Notes: a model not told the origin generated them from the letters alone. A stretch of 9,365 nt of DNA from Methanomicrobiales archaeon (GCA_012521035.1 JAAYND010000175.1:1-9365); one strand, 5' to 3'; shown: positions 1 to 6,611, counted from the stretch's first letter. Program-made: numbers and translations.

Positions 1-2
1 AG

Positions 3-791
3 CTCATCGGGGTCGAGGATATCGGGAAGGATATCAACGACCTCTCGGCATCGATCGAGGAGATCGCGAGCACATCACAGGAGGTCATGGATCATGCCTC
101 AAGGGCATCGAAGGAAGGCAACGAAGCTGCCTCTCTTGGTGATGTCGCGGCGAAGAAGATGCTCCTCGTCGAGGAGATCTCCGAGCAGACCGTGGACGAG
201 ATAGGCACGCTCAACAACCAGATGCGCGAGATCAACAACATCGTGAAGCTGATCACCGATATAGCGAACCAGACGAACCTCCTTGCGCTCAACGCCGCGA
301 TCGAAGCAGCCCGTGCCGGTGAGCACGGTCGCGGGTTTGCGGTTGTCGCCGGGGAGATCAGGAACCTTGCCGGTGAGTCCAAGCGGGCGAGCCAGGATAT
401 CGAGGATCTGATCCGGACGATCCAGGCCAGCACCGAGAAGACCGCAGGTTCCATGCAGGCATCTCACCAGGAGATCCAGGCGGGCATCGAGAGCGTCAAC
501 AAGGTCATCGAGGCCTTAAACCGGATCGTCAACGGTGTGGAGGTGGTCACCCACGGCATTACCGAGATAACGAAGGCAACCGAGGATCAGGCCGGTTCCA
601 CCAATAATGTCATGCAGAAGATGGACGAGTCCACTCACATGACCAAGGAGACTCTGGATCGCACCGAGGATATGGCCGCGCTCGCTGAGGAGGTCAGTGC
701 ATCAACCCAGGAGGTCGGTAGTGCGTCTCACGAGCTGGCGAGCATGGCTGAACAACTCGAGAAGCTGATGAGAGAGTTCAAGCTCAACTGA
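3..791 (+). CDS. Methyl-accepting chemotaxis protein, C-terminal signalling domain (5' partial)
   Basis: This is the cytoplasmic signalling part of a chemoreceptor, which passes ligand occupancy to CheA through CheW. The frame is already open at position 3, so 262 C-terminal residues are visible and the sensor and any membrane segments lie upstream of the window. The ATG at 87 is internal: coiled-coil sequence of the same kind precedes it. The conserved hairpin tip is clear around 245-350, with NQTNLLALNAAIEAARAG followed by GRGFAVVAGEIRNLA. Long Ala/Ser/Glu-rich helices flank it on both sides, with pairs of acidic residues typical of methylation regions. The protein ends in EKLMREFKLN and has no aromatic pentapeptide tether for CheR. 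CheW follows after 8 bases and CheR after that, so the receptor is co-transcribed with its coupling and adaptation proteins. Whether it is membrane-bound or soluble cannot be told. Confidence 0.95.
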   Translation, partial: LIGVEDIGKDINDLSASIEEIASTSQEVMDHASRASKEGNEAASLGDVAAKKMLLVEEISEQTVDEIGTLNNQMREINNIVKLITDIANQTNLLALNAAIEAARAGEHGRGFAVVAGEIRNLAGESKRASQDIEDLIRTIQASTEKTAGSMQASHQEIQAGIESVNKVIEALNRIVNGVEVVTHGITEITKATEDQAGSTNNVMQKMDESTHMTKETLDRTEDMAALAEEVSASTQEVGSASHELASMAEQLEKLMREFKLN

Positions 792-799
792 GGGAGACG

Positions 800-1279
800 A
801 TGGCAGCATCCATAGATGTGGTAGAGTTCCAGCTCGGGAAAGAACACTACGCACTGGATATCCAGATAGCACGGGAGATCGTGGAGATGATGCCGATCAC
901 TCCCCTCCCCCGCGCCCCCCGGTACCTTGCCGGTATCATCAACTTACGTGGCGAGATCACAAACATCATCGACCTCCGGGACCTCCTCGGACTGCCCGGA
1001 TCCGATGAGGCAGAAGGCCAGAAGATCGTCGTGCTGATGCCGGATACAACAGGAGGGTCGAACATCGGTATCATCGTCGATGACGTTCACAGCGTCATCC
1101 AGGTCCGCGACACGGATATTGAGCGCATTAATGAGGGTATCACATCGTCGATCAGCAGTTATGTCAAGGGGATCATCAAGATCGGGCGCGAGGGCAGTGA
1201 GAAGACGAAAACCCTTATCATCTGGCTCGATGTCCAGAAAGTGATCAACGACCTTGGAAACTACCAGAATGTCCCGTAA
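800..1279 (+). CDS. cheW: Chemotaxis coupling protein CheW
   Basis: CheW is the cytoplasmic adaptor that links chemoreceptors to the histidine kinase CheA. The 159-residue length is normal for the family and the protein is a single CheW domain. It starts VVEFQLGKEHYALDI (residues 7-21), the usual first strands, and carries the hallmark NLRGEITNIIDLRDLLGL at 48-65, then a GIIVDDVHSVI strand at 90-100. The ATG at 800 has GGGAG at 792-796 overlapping the end of the receptor gene, only 8 bases after its stop, so the two genes are probably translationally linked. CheR follows 33 bases downstream. No CheA is present in the window. The assignment is firm. Confidence 0.95.
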   Translation: MAASIDVVEFQLGKEHYALDIQIAREIVEMMPITPLPRAPRYLAGIINLRGEITNIIDLRDLLGLPGSDEAEGQKIVVLMPDTTGGSNIGIIVDDVHSVIQVRDTDIERINEGITSSISSYVKGIIKIGREGSEKTKTLIIWLDVQKVINDLGNYQNVP

Positions 1280-1312
1280 GGCCAGGTAGCCCGGTGCGAT
1301 AGGAATTTCGTA

Positions 1313-2107
1313 ATGGACGAGTTTGCGTCACTCCTTCGGAGCATCGAGAGACTGGCCGGGTTTAAGTGCTCGAACTACAAGGAGGACTATATCAAGCGAC
1401 GCATCCTCTCCCGGATGCGCCTGACAAATACCGCTGATTATGAGGCCTATCACAGGTACCTCCTCGCAAACCCGCAGGAGGTCGATCCCCTCCGAAACGC
1501 CCTCACCATCAACGTCACCAGGTTTTTTCGTGACCCCGAGGTCTTTGAGGTGTTGCAGCGCGAGATACTGCCTGACCTCGCCCGCCGTAAAAAGAGTATC
1601 CGGATCTGGTGTGCAGGGTGCGCCACGGGTGAAGAACCCTACTCGATCGCGATCCTCGCACACGAACTGACGATACTTCATAAAGACATCAACGTAACGA
1701 TATACGCGACCGATATCGATACCGGGGCGTTAAAAAAAGCCATGGCCGGCATATACGATGAGAAAACACTCGAGAACGTTGATGGGCGCCGGCTCCGGAA
1801 GCACTTCATCAGACATGACGATGGCAGGTTTGAGGTCCGCCCCCATATCAGGGACTTCGTCAAATTCCGGCAGCATGACCTGACGTCGGGCGTTCCCATT
1901 GCCCGGTACCTTGATGTCGTCACCTGCAGGAACGTCACCATCTACTTCACCGAAAAGCAGAAGAACGAGCTCACACGTCTCTTTCATTCCGCGCTTGCTA
2001 TCGATGGGTACTACATCATGGGAAAGACCGAGTACCTGGGAAGGGAGGTGGAGCACCTCTTTACACCCTATAACATCGCCCAGAAGATACTTCGAAAGGT
2101 CATGTGA
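1313..2107 (+). CDS. cheR: Chemotaxis protein methyltransferase CheR
   Basis: CheR transfers methyl groups from S-adenosylmethionine to receptor glutamates during adaptation. The 264 residues show both family domains. A helical N-terminal domain (about 1-75) ends in the conserved TRFFRDP (69-75). The Rossmann-type catalytic domain has WCAGCATGEEPYSIA (99-113), an ATDID segment (132-136) whose acidic residues lie where the cofactor ribose is held, and CRNVTIYF (205-212) followed by a GYYIMGKTEYL segment. There is no TPR or response-regulator extension. The ATG at 1313 is preceded by AGGA at 1301-1304 at a workable distance. It is the last gene of the receptor-CheW-CheR run; the next gene points the other way. 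An AT-rich stretch with a short T run (2119-2128) follows and may serve as a weak archaeal terminator. Confidence 0.95.
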   Translation: MDEFASLLRSIERLAGFKCSNYKEDYIKRRILSRMRLTNTADYEAYHRYLLANPQEVDPLRNALTINVTRFFRDPEVFEVLQREILPDLARRKKSIRIWCAGCATGEEPYSIAILAHELTILHKDINVTIYATDIDTGALKKAMAGIYDEKTLENVDGRRLRKHFIRHDDGRFEVRPHIRDFVKFRQHDLTSGVPIARYLDVVTCRNVTIYFTEKQKNELTRLFHSALAIDGYYIMGKTEYLGREVEHLFTPYNIAQKILRKVM

Positions 2108-2130
2108 TGTGGGTACGACAATCTTTTCTG

Positions 2131-2388
2131 TCAGCGGTATCTGGAGGAGCCCCGATCGTTCACCGCTTCGTCAGGATTTGAGATCACGCGCATGAGTGCC
2201 TTTTTACTCTGGTGGCGTCTCAGCTCAGAGATCAGGAGGAAGGAGTTGACGCCGACGACGACGATGACGAGCATGAGGCTTATCCAGCGCTGGCCGTCGT
2301 TCCGGGTCGTGATGAAGATCGCAACCAGGAGCACCACGAACGAGAGTAGATAAAATATCACCCACGTGCGTATCTCAGGGATCTCCAT
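2131..2388 (-). CDS. Small two-helix membrane protein, function unknown
   Basis: I do not recognise a family. The 85-residue product has two hydrophobic segments, about residues 8-27 (WVIFYLLSFVVLLVAIFI) and 35-54 (WISLMLVIVVVGVNSFLLI), joined by a short polar loop (TTRNDGQR). A basic, charged tail of about 30 residues (RRHQSKKALMR) follows, which by the positive-inside tendency should be cytoplasmic, giving a helical hairpin with both ends inside. A palindromic TATA-like box at 2418-2427 lies about 34 bases before the ATG, so the transcript leader would be only a few bases and no strong ribosome binding site is needed. The gene is convergent with cheR and separated from it by 23 bases. Coding potential rests on the clean two-helix pattern and the promoter; it is otherwise a hypothetical protein. 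Confidence 0.7.
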   Translation of the reverse strand: MEIPEIRTWVIFYLLSFVVLLVAIFITTRNDGQRWISLMLVIVVVGVNSFLLISELRRHQSKKALMRVISNPDEAVNDRGSSRYR

Positions 2389-2417
2389 GCTCTCATCAGG
2401 ACGGTGGTATCGTTATT

Positions 2418-2427
2418 CTATTAATAG
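2418..2427 (-). promoter_or_regulatory. TATA-like box for the small membrane protein
   Basis: The palindrome CTATTAATAG is an AT-rich island in GC-rich sequence. Its centre is about 34 bases upstream of the ATG at 2388, which fits an archaeal TATA box with initiation some 25 bases downstream and a leader of under 10 bases. Assigned from position and composition only. Confidence 0.45.
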
Positions 2428-2542
2428 TTCCGTTTTACCACTCTGGATACAGGGCGGGATCCTTGAAATACAGGAATCTTTCGCTCTCTTCAGCTCTATC
2501 GGGCATTCAGACGAGGCTGGAATGTAAGACCTGATCGAAGGT

Positions 2543-2549
2543 CTTTTTA
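2543..2549 (+). promoter_or_regulatory. TATA-like box for the exported protein, probably leaderless
   Basis: CTTTTTA is centred about 26 bases before the GTG at 2572. This is the spacing expected between an archaeal TATA box and the transcription start, so the mRNA would begin at or next to the start codon. No Shine-Dalgarno-like sequence lies in the intervening CCCCTCTTCATCT stretch, which agrees with a leaderless message. Confidence 0.4.
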
Positions 2550-2571
2550 CTCCGCGCACCCCTCTTCATCT

Positions 2572-3168
2572 GTGGATAAAGGCGACGTCATCAGTATCAT
2601 CGCCGCCCTGCTCATCGTATCCCTGGTGGCGGTGGTGTTTCATTCTCCTGTAGCGGAGGCGGGGCCGGAGGTTCCGGCGCCGGGCCAACAAGTGACTCCG
2701 ACTGCCCCCCCTGTCACCCCTCCCCCGACGCCCGAACCCCCCCGGCTCCCTGAACCCTTCAGGATCTCTTACGCGACGGCGTTCTGGGATCGGCCTATCT
2801 GCCACCTCCCCGCTAACCTCACGTACTACGGAGCATCTGATCCTCTGTGGAAGAACAGTGCGGACATCGTCCCGTTTGCCTATATCGAGGAGGGGCGAGG
2901 AGGTATCACGGAGATATTCCATGTGCCGTACGCGCTCTGGCGGCTCAACTGTAGCGTCTCTGCAACGATACGGCCTGAAGCGGCGCATTTCAGGATGGCA
3001 TTGGTTGACCTGGAGAGGGGGGCCATCGTGAAAGGGGCCGAGATGCGGTATCCGGGAAGTGTCATCAAGAACATCCAGATAGGCGGTAAAGACTTCTACC
3101 TTATCGTGAGCGTGGAGGATGTCAGCTCCTATCGCATCACCCTGGAGACGCTCACGGAGTGTATTTAG
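2572..3168 (+). CDS. Exported, membrane-anchored protein with proline-rich stalk, function unknown
   Basis: I do not recognise the family. The 198 residues divide into a short charged N-terminus (MDKGD), one hydrophobic segment (about 7-23, VISIIAALLIVSLVAVVF region) that could be an uncleaved anchor or signal peptide, a Pro/Thr-rich linker (32-63) and a globular domain of about 135 residues. That domain is rich in alternating beta-like stretches (FRISYATAFW, DFYLIVSVEDV, YRITLETL) and would face the outside. It has three cysteines (77, 127, 197), so one disulfide is possible, and two N-glycosylation sequons (NLT at 82, NCS at 126), in keeping with archaeal surface proteins. The start is a GTG at 2572, chosen because the anchor begins right after it and a TATA-like box sits 26 bases upstream. 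No partner gene is on the same strand nearby. Confidence 0.75.
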   Translation: MDKGDVISIIAALLIVSLVAVVFHSPVAEAGPEVPAPGQQVTPTAPPVTPPPTPEPPRLPEPFRISYATAFWDRPICHLPANLTYYGASDPLWKNSADIVPFAYIEEGRGGITEIFHVPYALWRLNCSVSATIRPEAAHFRMALVDLERGAIVKGAEMRYPGSVIKNIQIGGKDFYLIVSVEDVSSYRITLETLTECI

Positions 3169-3173
3169 CCGGG

Positions 3174-3183
3174 ATACCGGTAT
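3174..3183. repeat. Short palindrome between convergent genes
   Basis: ATACCGGTAT is a perfect 10-base palindrome 6 bases after the TAG of the exported protein. It sits in the 132-base gap (3169-3300) between convergent genes, where a second weak stem (AGAGA-GAA-TCTCT, near 3255-3267) is also visible. Neither is followed by a clear T run, so a role in transcript ending is only possible. Confidence 0.25.
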
Positions 3184-3300
3184 GATCTCTCCAGGTTTTT
3201 GCCGTGCAGTGCCCGCCAACGGGAGCCTCGCCCGAAGAATGGGAGGGGGCTATAGAGAGAATCTCTTCCCGCGCCCGGGAGATCTCTGATCGAACCTCCC

Positions 3301-3576
3301 TTACTCTGAGGCCGCCCTGTACTCCTGCATCAGGGCATCGCTGTATGCCTCTCTCTTCTTCGTCGGTATGTAGTTGAAGGCGCCGGCTCTCCTGAGGAGT
3401 TCGGCGCGGACCGCGGCATCGTCATCCAGGTGCAGTTTCCGCACACCGTCGATGATCACATCAAGCTGGTTGATGCCGGTCGCCTTCCCGTCCACGAGGA
3501 TCGTCCTGATCTTGATCGCTTCGGGCTTGATCCCGCCGCATACGGTACAGTAGTCACCTTCTTTCTCGCCTGTCAC
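3301..3576 (-). CDS. 91-residue CxxC protein, last gene of the cupin/polyferredoxin operon
   Basis: I do not recognise this family with confidence. The product begins with a CxxC pair (YCTVCGG, Cys10 and Cys13) that could bind metal or act in thiol redox chemistry. Next comes a strand-turn-strand segment (IKIRTILVDGKATGI) and then two predicted helices, LDVIIDGVRKLHL and AAVRAELLRRAG. It ends in a conserved-looking NYIP...REAYSDALMQEYR tail. It is soluble, with no signal or membrane segment. The start is a GTG at 3576 that overlaps the upstream cupin's TGA by 4 bases (GTGA), and GGAGG at 3581-3585 precedes it, so start choice is secure and translation is probably coupled to the cupin. Being last in an operon with a membrane Fe-S protein and two cupins points to a redox or metal-related role; that part is inference. 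Confidence 0.8.
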   Translation of the reverse strand: MTGEKEGDYCTVCGGIKPEAIKIRTILVDGKATGINQLDVIIDGVRKLHLDDDAAVRAELLRRAGAFNYIPTKKREAYSDALMQEYRAASE

Positions 3577-3920
3577 GCACCCTCCCTCCCCCGGATCATC
3601 GTGAGCGACATCTTGAACCTGGTTATGGCCGAGAGGGCGTGAGGGACGTCTGCCGGGAATATGATCGTCTCGCCCGCATTCATGTGATGCGTCTCACCTG
3701 CGATCCAGACCTCACACTCACCGTCGAGGATCGTCACCACCGCGTCGTAGGGTGCGGTGTGCTCCGAGAGCCCTTCATCCTCGTCAAACGAGAAGAGGGT
3801 GATACTCCCCGACCTGTTGTTGACGATCATCCTGCTTGCCACGGTCCCATCCTGATAGGCGACGAGGTCTGCTAACCGGAGAACCTTCCCCTGTAACTCT
3901 GCACGTTTCTCTTTGGCCAT
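3573..3920 (-). CDS. Cupin-domain protein (second cupin of the operon)
   Basis: A single small beta-barrel cupin of 115 residues. The first cupin motif is GLSEHTAPYDAVVTILDGE (50-68), with His54 and Asp59 as likely metal ligands in place of the classical HxH...E set. The second is GETIIFPADVPHAL (83-96), with His94. This arrangement is common in small stand-alone cupins whose substrates are unknown, so no reaction is assigned. The first 25 residues lead into the barrel and there is no signal peptide. The ATG at 3920 lies 38 bases after the polyferredoxin stop, with only a weak ribosome binding site (AGGCTGAT region). Its TGA overlaps the GTG of the 91-residue gene. A second cupin two genes upstream shows the same ligand spacing. 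Confidence 0.9.
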   Translation of the reverse strand: MAKEKRAELQGKVLRLADLVAYQDGTVASRMIVNNRSGSITLFSFDEDEGLSEHTAPYDAVVTILDGECEVWIAGETHHMNAGETIIFPADVPHALSAITRFKMSLTMIRGREGA

Positions 3921-3958
3921 TGGTACATCAGCCTGTTTCTCTATTCTGCCCTCTGCAG

Positions 3959-4744
3959 TTATGTACTCTCCTTATCTCTCCGCTTGTAGACGAGCGCTCC
4001 CTCCACCGGGCAGACCTCCGTGCACCGGCCACAGAGGTAGCACTCCCCGAGGCCGGCGGCGGGGTCTGCCGCGCCGGTCGGACATGCCCGCTCACACTTT
4101 CCACAATCGATGCAGGCGTCCGTCCTCCGGAGCTGGTAGAGAGCCCTTGATGCCGCCGGGGCGAGAAGAGCGCCGTACGGACAGATGTAGCGGCAGAACG
4201 GCCGGTAGATGGTAGCGGAGAGGAGAGCGATCGCAAGGAAGACGAAGAACGATGCACTCATAACAGCGAGGTGGAAGAAGTCCGATAGACCGATGAGCCC
4301 GAGGAGGTTCACCGAGAGCCCGAGGCCGGCAGCGATGAAGACGATGAAGACCCCGGCCCTGACCGCCACCGGGAGACGGCTCTCAGCGCGGTTATGCTTC
4401 TTCACCGGCAGGAGGTACATGAGCTCCTGGACGGCCCCGGCCGGGCAGACCTGCCCGCATATGACCCGGCCAACGATCAGGGCGAGGACGACGAAGGTGA
4501 GGAGCGCACCGAGCGCCGCAGGAACCGGGGATCCGAGCGCTACGGTATCCCTGAGAACGACCAGCTGCAGCTGGTAGGGAAATACCGGCGCAAAGATCAG
4601 GAACCCGAAGAACGCTGATGCGATGAGGAATGGCATCGCTCGCCGCCGGGTGAACCGGCCCGAGTACCAGAGCCCTATAAGGGTGACAAAAGCGAGGAAG
4701 CCGTATATGAAGCCTACGGGTTGCGGGATCGATTCAACGACCAT
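3959..4744 (-). CDS. NapH-like membrane polyferredoxin (4Fe-4S)
   Basis: A 261-residue integral membrane electron carrier of the NapH/NosR-like type. About five hydrophobic segments are visible (roughly 11-28, 38-56, 76-93, 127-150, 160-180). Two CxxxCP motifs, CGQVCP (96-101) and CRYICP (184-189), sit at membrane edges as in NapH. The C-terminus is a double 4Fe-4S ferredoxin domain: CIDCGKCERACP (211-222) and CYLCGRCTEVCP (235-246), eight cysteines in the standard pattern. Known relatives pass electrons between a membrane donor and a soluble partner. No nitrate or nitrous oxide reductase gene is nearby, so the donor and acceptor here are unknown. The ATG at 4744 follows the upstream cupin stop by 7 bases, with GAGG just before it, which places it firmly in the five-gene operon between the two cupins. 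Confidence 0.93.
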   Translation of the reverse strand: MVVESIPQPVGFIYGFLAFVTLIGLWYSGRFTRRRAMPFLIASAFFGFLIFAPVFPYQLQLVVLRDTVALGSPVPAALGALLTFVVLALIVGRVICGQVCPAGAVQELMYLLPVKKHNRAESRLPVAVRAGVFIVFIAAGLGLSVNLLGLIGLSDFFHLAVMSASFFVFLAIALLSATIYRPFCRYICPYGALLAPAASRALYQLRRTDACIDCGKCERACPTGAADPAAGLGECYLCGRCTEVCPVEGALVYKRRDKEST

Positions 4745-4751
4745 TGTATCC

Positions 4752-5090
4752 TCAAAGGAGCCTCGTCCCGGTCGTCGGGCGCGGGACCTTCACCACGAGC
4801 ACCCTGAAGGTCTGATCGCTCTCGTTGATCCAGCGGTGCGGAATCTTTGCCGGGCTCTCGACCAGGTGATCCTTCCCGACCTCTGCACGTTCGTCACCGA
4901 TCTCGACGATACCGGTCCCCTCAAGGACGTAGAAGAAGACGTCCACCGGGGTTATGTGCATCTTGAGCGCCTCGTTCGGTTCAAGCGTGATCACCACCGC
5001 CGTCGCGTGCTCGGTGTCGTAGACCTTCCGGGCATCGACGTTGTGCGGGGTCTTGGTGATCGGTTCTTTCGATACATCGACAATCTTCAT
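4752..5090 (-). CDS. Cupin-domain protein (first cupin of the operon)
   Basis: A 112-residue single-domain cupin. Motif 1 is ALKMHITPVDVFFYVLEGTG (41-60), with His45 and Asp50 as likely metal ligands; motif 2 includes SPAKIPHRW (79-87), with His85. Substrate and reaction are unknown. I chose the ATG at 5090, giving MKIVDVSKEP, because AAAGGAGATC at 5097-5106 stands at a good distance in front of it. An upstream in-frame ATG at 5114 would add eight residues (MNSKEICC). It overlaps the TGA of the preceding gene as ATGA, which favours coupling, but the AAAGG before it touches the codon directly. The gene is followed after 7 bases by the polyferredoxin. His45-Asp50-His85 match the spacing in the operon's other cupin. 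Confidence 0.88.
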   Translation of the reverse strand: MKIVDVSKEPITKTPHNVDARKVYDTEHATAVVITLEPNEALKMHITPVDVFFYVLEGTGIVEIGDERAEVGKDHLVESPAKIPHRWINESDQTFRVLVVKVPRPTTGTRLL

Positions 5091-5110
5091 ACAACAGATC
5101 TCCTTTGAAT

Positions 5111-5890
5111 TCATCCTTTATAGTTTGTCCAGTAGTTTGCGAGACATTCCTGCCGCCTCCGCTCAAGGCGGCGGGCCCGCATCTCGGGATAGGTCGGTTC
5201 AGTGCTCTGGGTTGCCGGGCAGTAGGGGCAGAGGGCGTAGGGAACATCGTCTGCCATATCCCTGACCGGGCAGAGGTAGACTCCCTCCCACTCATCGACG
5301 ATCTGCCCACCCGGAAAGGGGGTGCCGACCGGGTGGGCGGGCTCAGCGAGGACGAACATCGTGAACCCGGCGAGGAGGTACTTCAGGTAGAGATACCTCG
5401 GGCTCTTCTCCCGGGCTTTCTCTGTGCAGGCCTCTGCCACCATGGCCCAGTAGGCTGTGTGCGCCGGATCCGGGGGCCCGTCCATGCCCGGGTCAGCCCC
5501 GTTCCGGGAGAGGAGGATCAGGCGGTGGTGCGCCCCGAAGATCTCTTCCCTGACGCCCTCAAGAAGCCGTTTGCGGTAGTCCTCCGGAAGGTTCTCGACT
5601 TTCCGCTCGAAGTGGGCGTTCATCAGTTCGAGGTCACGGAGGTGGTACGATCCCACTTCGACAGCGATGGTGCGGAGGAGTTCTCGCTTCGTCGCTGCTG
5701 CCTGCATCCGCCGGCAAGCCCGCCCGATGGCCTCCACCGGGGCGCTGTCGTCCGGAGCCTCCTCGCCGTGGTCTGTGGCGAAGGGGTCGGTGAGGAGGGA
5801 GTAGACCTCGCCCGCGCCGGTGCCGGTGGGTTTGCAGTCTTCCCGGCCGAAGAGTCGCAGAATTCGCTCCAGGATCACTTGTAGCCGCAT
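5111..5890 (-). CDS. Probable DUF2115/UPF0305 family protein, first gene of the operon
   Basis: The 259-residue soluble protein resembles, from memory, the archaeal DUF2115 (UPF0305) family known mainly from methanogens; its function is unknown. The recognisable part is the C-terminal half: YLLAGFTMFVLAEPAHPVG (171-189), then GVYLCPVR (203-210) and ALCPYCPATQ (219-228). The cysteines at 207, 221 and 224 could form a metal site. The N-terminal part is helical and charged, with an acidic low-complexity stretch around 37-50, and looks longer than in a minimal family member. The start at 5890 is well supported by AGGTGA at 5895-5900 and a TATA-like box near 5933-5940. It leads a five-gene block, so the downstream cupins and polyferredoxin are probably made from the same transcript. 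An antisense reading frame of similar length is judged a shadow. Confidence 0.85.
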   Translation of the reverse strand: MRLQVILERILRLFGREDCKPTGTGAGEVYSLLTDPFATDHGEEAPDDSAPVEAIGRACRRMQAAATKRELLRTIAVEVGSYHLRDLELMNAHFERKVENLPEDYRKRLLEGVREEIFGAHHRLILLSRNGADPGMDGPPDPAHTAYWAMVAEACTEKAREKSPRYLYLKYLLAGFTMFVLAEPAHPVGTPFPGGQIVDEWEGVYLCPVRDMADDVPYALCPYCPATQSTEPTYPEMRARRLERRRQECLANYWTNYKG

Positions 5891-5932
5891 GTTGTCACCT
5901 TTGTTTGCTGGAGAGCTGTGGGGTTTGAGGGG

Positions 5933-5940
5933 ATTTAACT
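5933..5940 (-). promoter_or_regulatory. TATA-like box for the cupin/polyferredoxin operon
   Basis: On the minus strand AGTTAAAT lies about 46 bases before the ATG at 5890. Initiation 25 bases downstream would give a leader of roughly 20 bases containing the AGGTGA ribosome binding site at 5895-5900. It is the only AT-rich island in an otherwise GC-rich upstream region. Assigned by position and composition. Confidence 0.4.
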
Positions 5941-6071
5941 TGCGGGGTGGCTCGGGATCTTCATCTCTTCCTGCATGAAACCTGAGGAGTGTTACCCGGC
6001 GGGCTCCGGGTGCAGAACAGGATTGGGAAGACGAGGGCGGATTGCCAGAACATCAGGTTTTTCCGGGAGCT

Positions 6072-6611
6072 TCAGACCTGGATGCCTGCGCGGGCAAGCG
6101 CATCCTTGATGGAGACCAGCTCCTTTCTGATATCTCCGAATTCATCGTCGAGGTGCTTTCTAGCATCGCTTCGGAACCCGGCAATCTCCTCTTTCACCTC
6201 TCTCGTGGCCTGGAGGGTCTGGTCCTGCTTGTCCAGCATCTGATCCTGTTTGTCTAGCATACAATCGAGTTTCATATCCATGCCGTGGAGCAGGTTTCCG
6301 GCGTAATCCATCCGCTCAGATATCTCCTCCTGGAAATCTCCACGGATAATATCAAACGTGGCGTACTCTCCCGTCGGTTTCTCCCATCTGACAGTGAACG
6401 ATCTGACCGCGATGGGTCTTCGGATGATGTTGATCTCGCTGATGAGCTTCTGGAGATCTTTTTCTCTCCCTTCTGCTACGATCTCGACCTCACCGTTCTT
6501 GAGATTCTTTACATATCCTGAGATCTCTAGATCAAATGTTGCGCCATACACATGCTCCCGATAACCGACCTTCTGGACACGCCCCTGTGCAATAGCCACA
6601 AACCGCTTCAT
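6072..6611 (-). CDS. Acylphosphatase with C-terminal heptad coiled coil
   Basis: The first 90 residues are an acylphosphatase, a small enzyme that hydrolyses carboxyl-phosphate anhydrides. The active-site loop is GRVQKVGYREHV (10-21), with catalytic Arg18, and SGYVKNLKNGEVEIVAEG (31-48) supplies catalytic Asn36; both key residues are intact. The domain closes with TFDIIRG (85-91), about where stand-alone acylphosphatases end. The remaining 90 residues form an added helix with heptad periodicity from about 111 to 173, including two exact MLDKQDQ units (118-131), so the protein probably forms oligomers or binds a partner. The start is the ATG at 6611: upstream codons in the same frame are untypical, and a TATA-like box at 6636-6643 puts the transcript start within a few bases of this ATG. 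It stands alone, with gaps of 180 bases downstream and 300 upstream. Confidence 0.92.
   Translation of the reverse strand: MKRFVAIAQGRVQKVGYREHVYGATFDLEISGYVKNLKNGEVEIVAEGREKDLQKLISEINIIRRPIAVRSFTVRWEKPTGEYATFDIIRGDFQEEISERMDYAGNLLHGMDMKLDCMLDKQDQMLDKQDQTLQATREVKEEIAGFRSDARKHLDDEFGDIRKELVSIKDALARAGIQV
6219..6260 (-). repeat. Tandem 21-base repeat encoding MLDKQDQ twice
   Basis: Two adjacent 21-base units (6219-6239 and 6240-6260) differ at only a few positions and encode the same seven residues. They lie in the acylphosphatase coiled coil. One unit equals one heptad, so gain or loss of a unit changes coil length without disturbing frame or register. Confidence 0.8.

Noticed and set aside
87..89. 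ATG at 87 as the start of the chemoreceptor gene
   Set aside because: The same frame is open back to the window edge and encodes continuous chemoreceptor coiled coil (IEEIASTSQEV) before it, so the gene begins outside the window.
2566..3219. Open frame of 217 codons on the minus strand
   Set aside because: It is antisense to the exported protein. The product is Arg/Gly-rich without domain structure, whereas the plus strand gives a clean anchor, stalk and domain.
5105..5884. Open frame of 259 codons on the plus strand
   Set aside because: It lies exactly antisense to the DUF2115-like gene and has the same length by coincidence of GC-rich codon structure. Its product shows no recognisable motif and it has no ribosome binding site or promoter.
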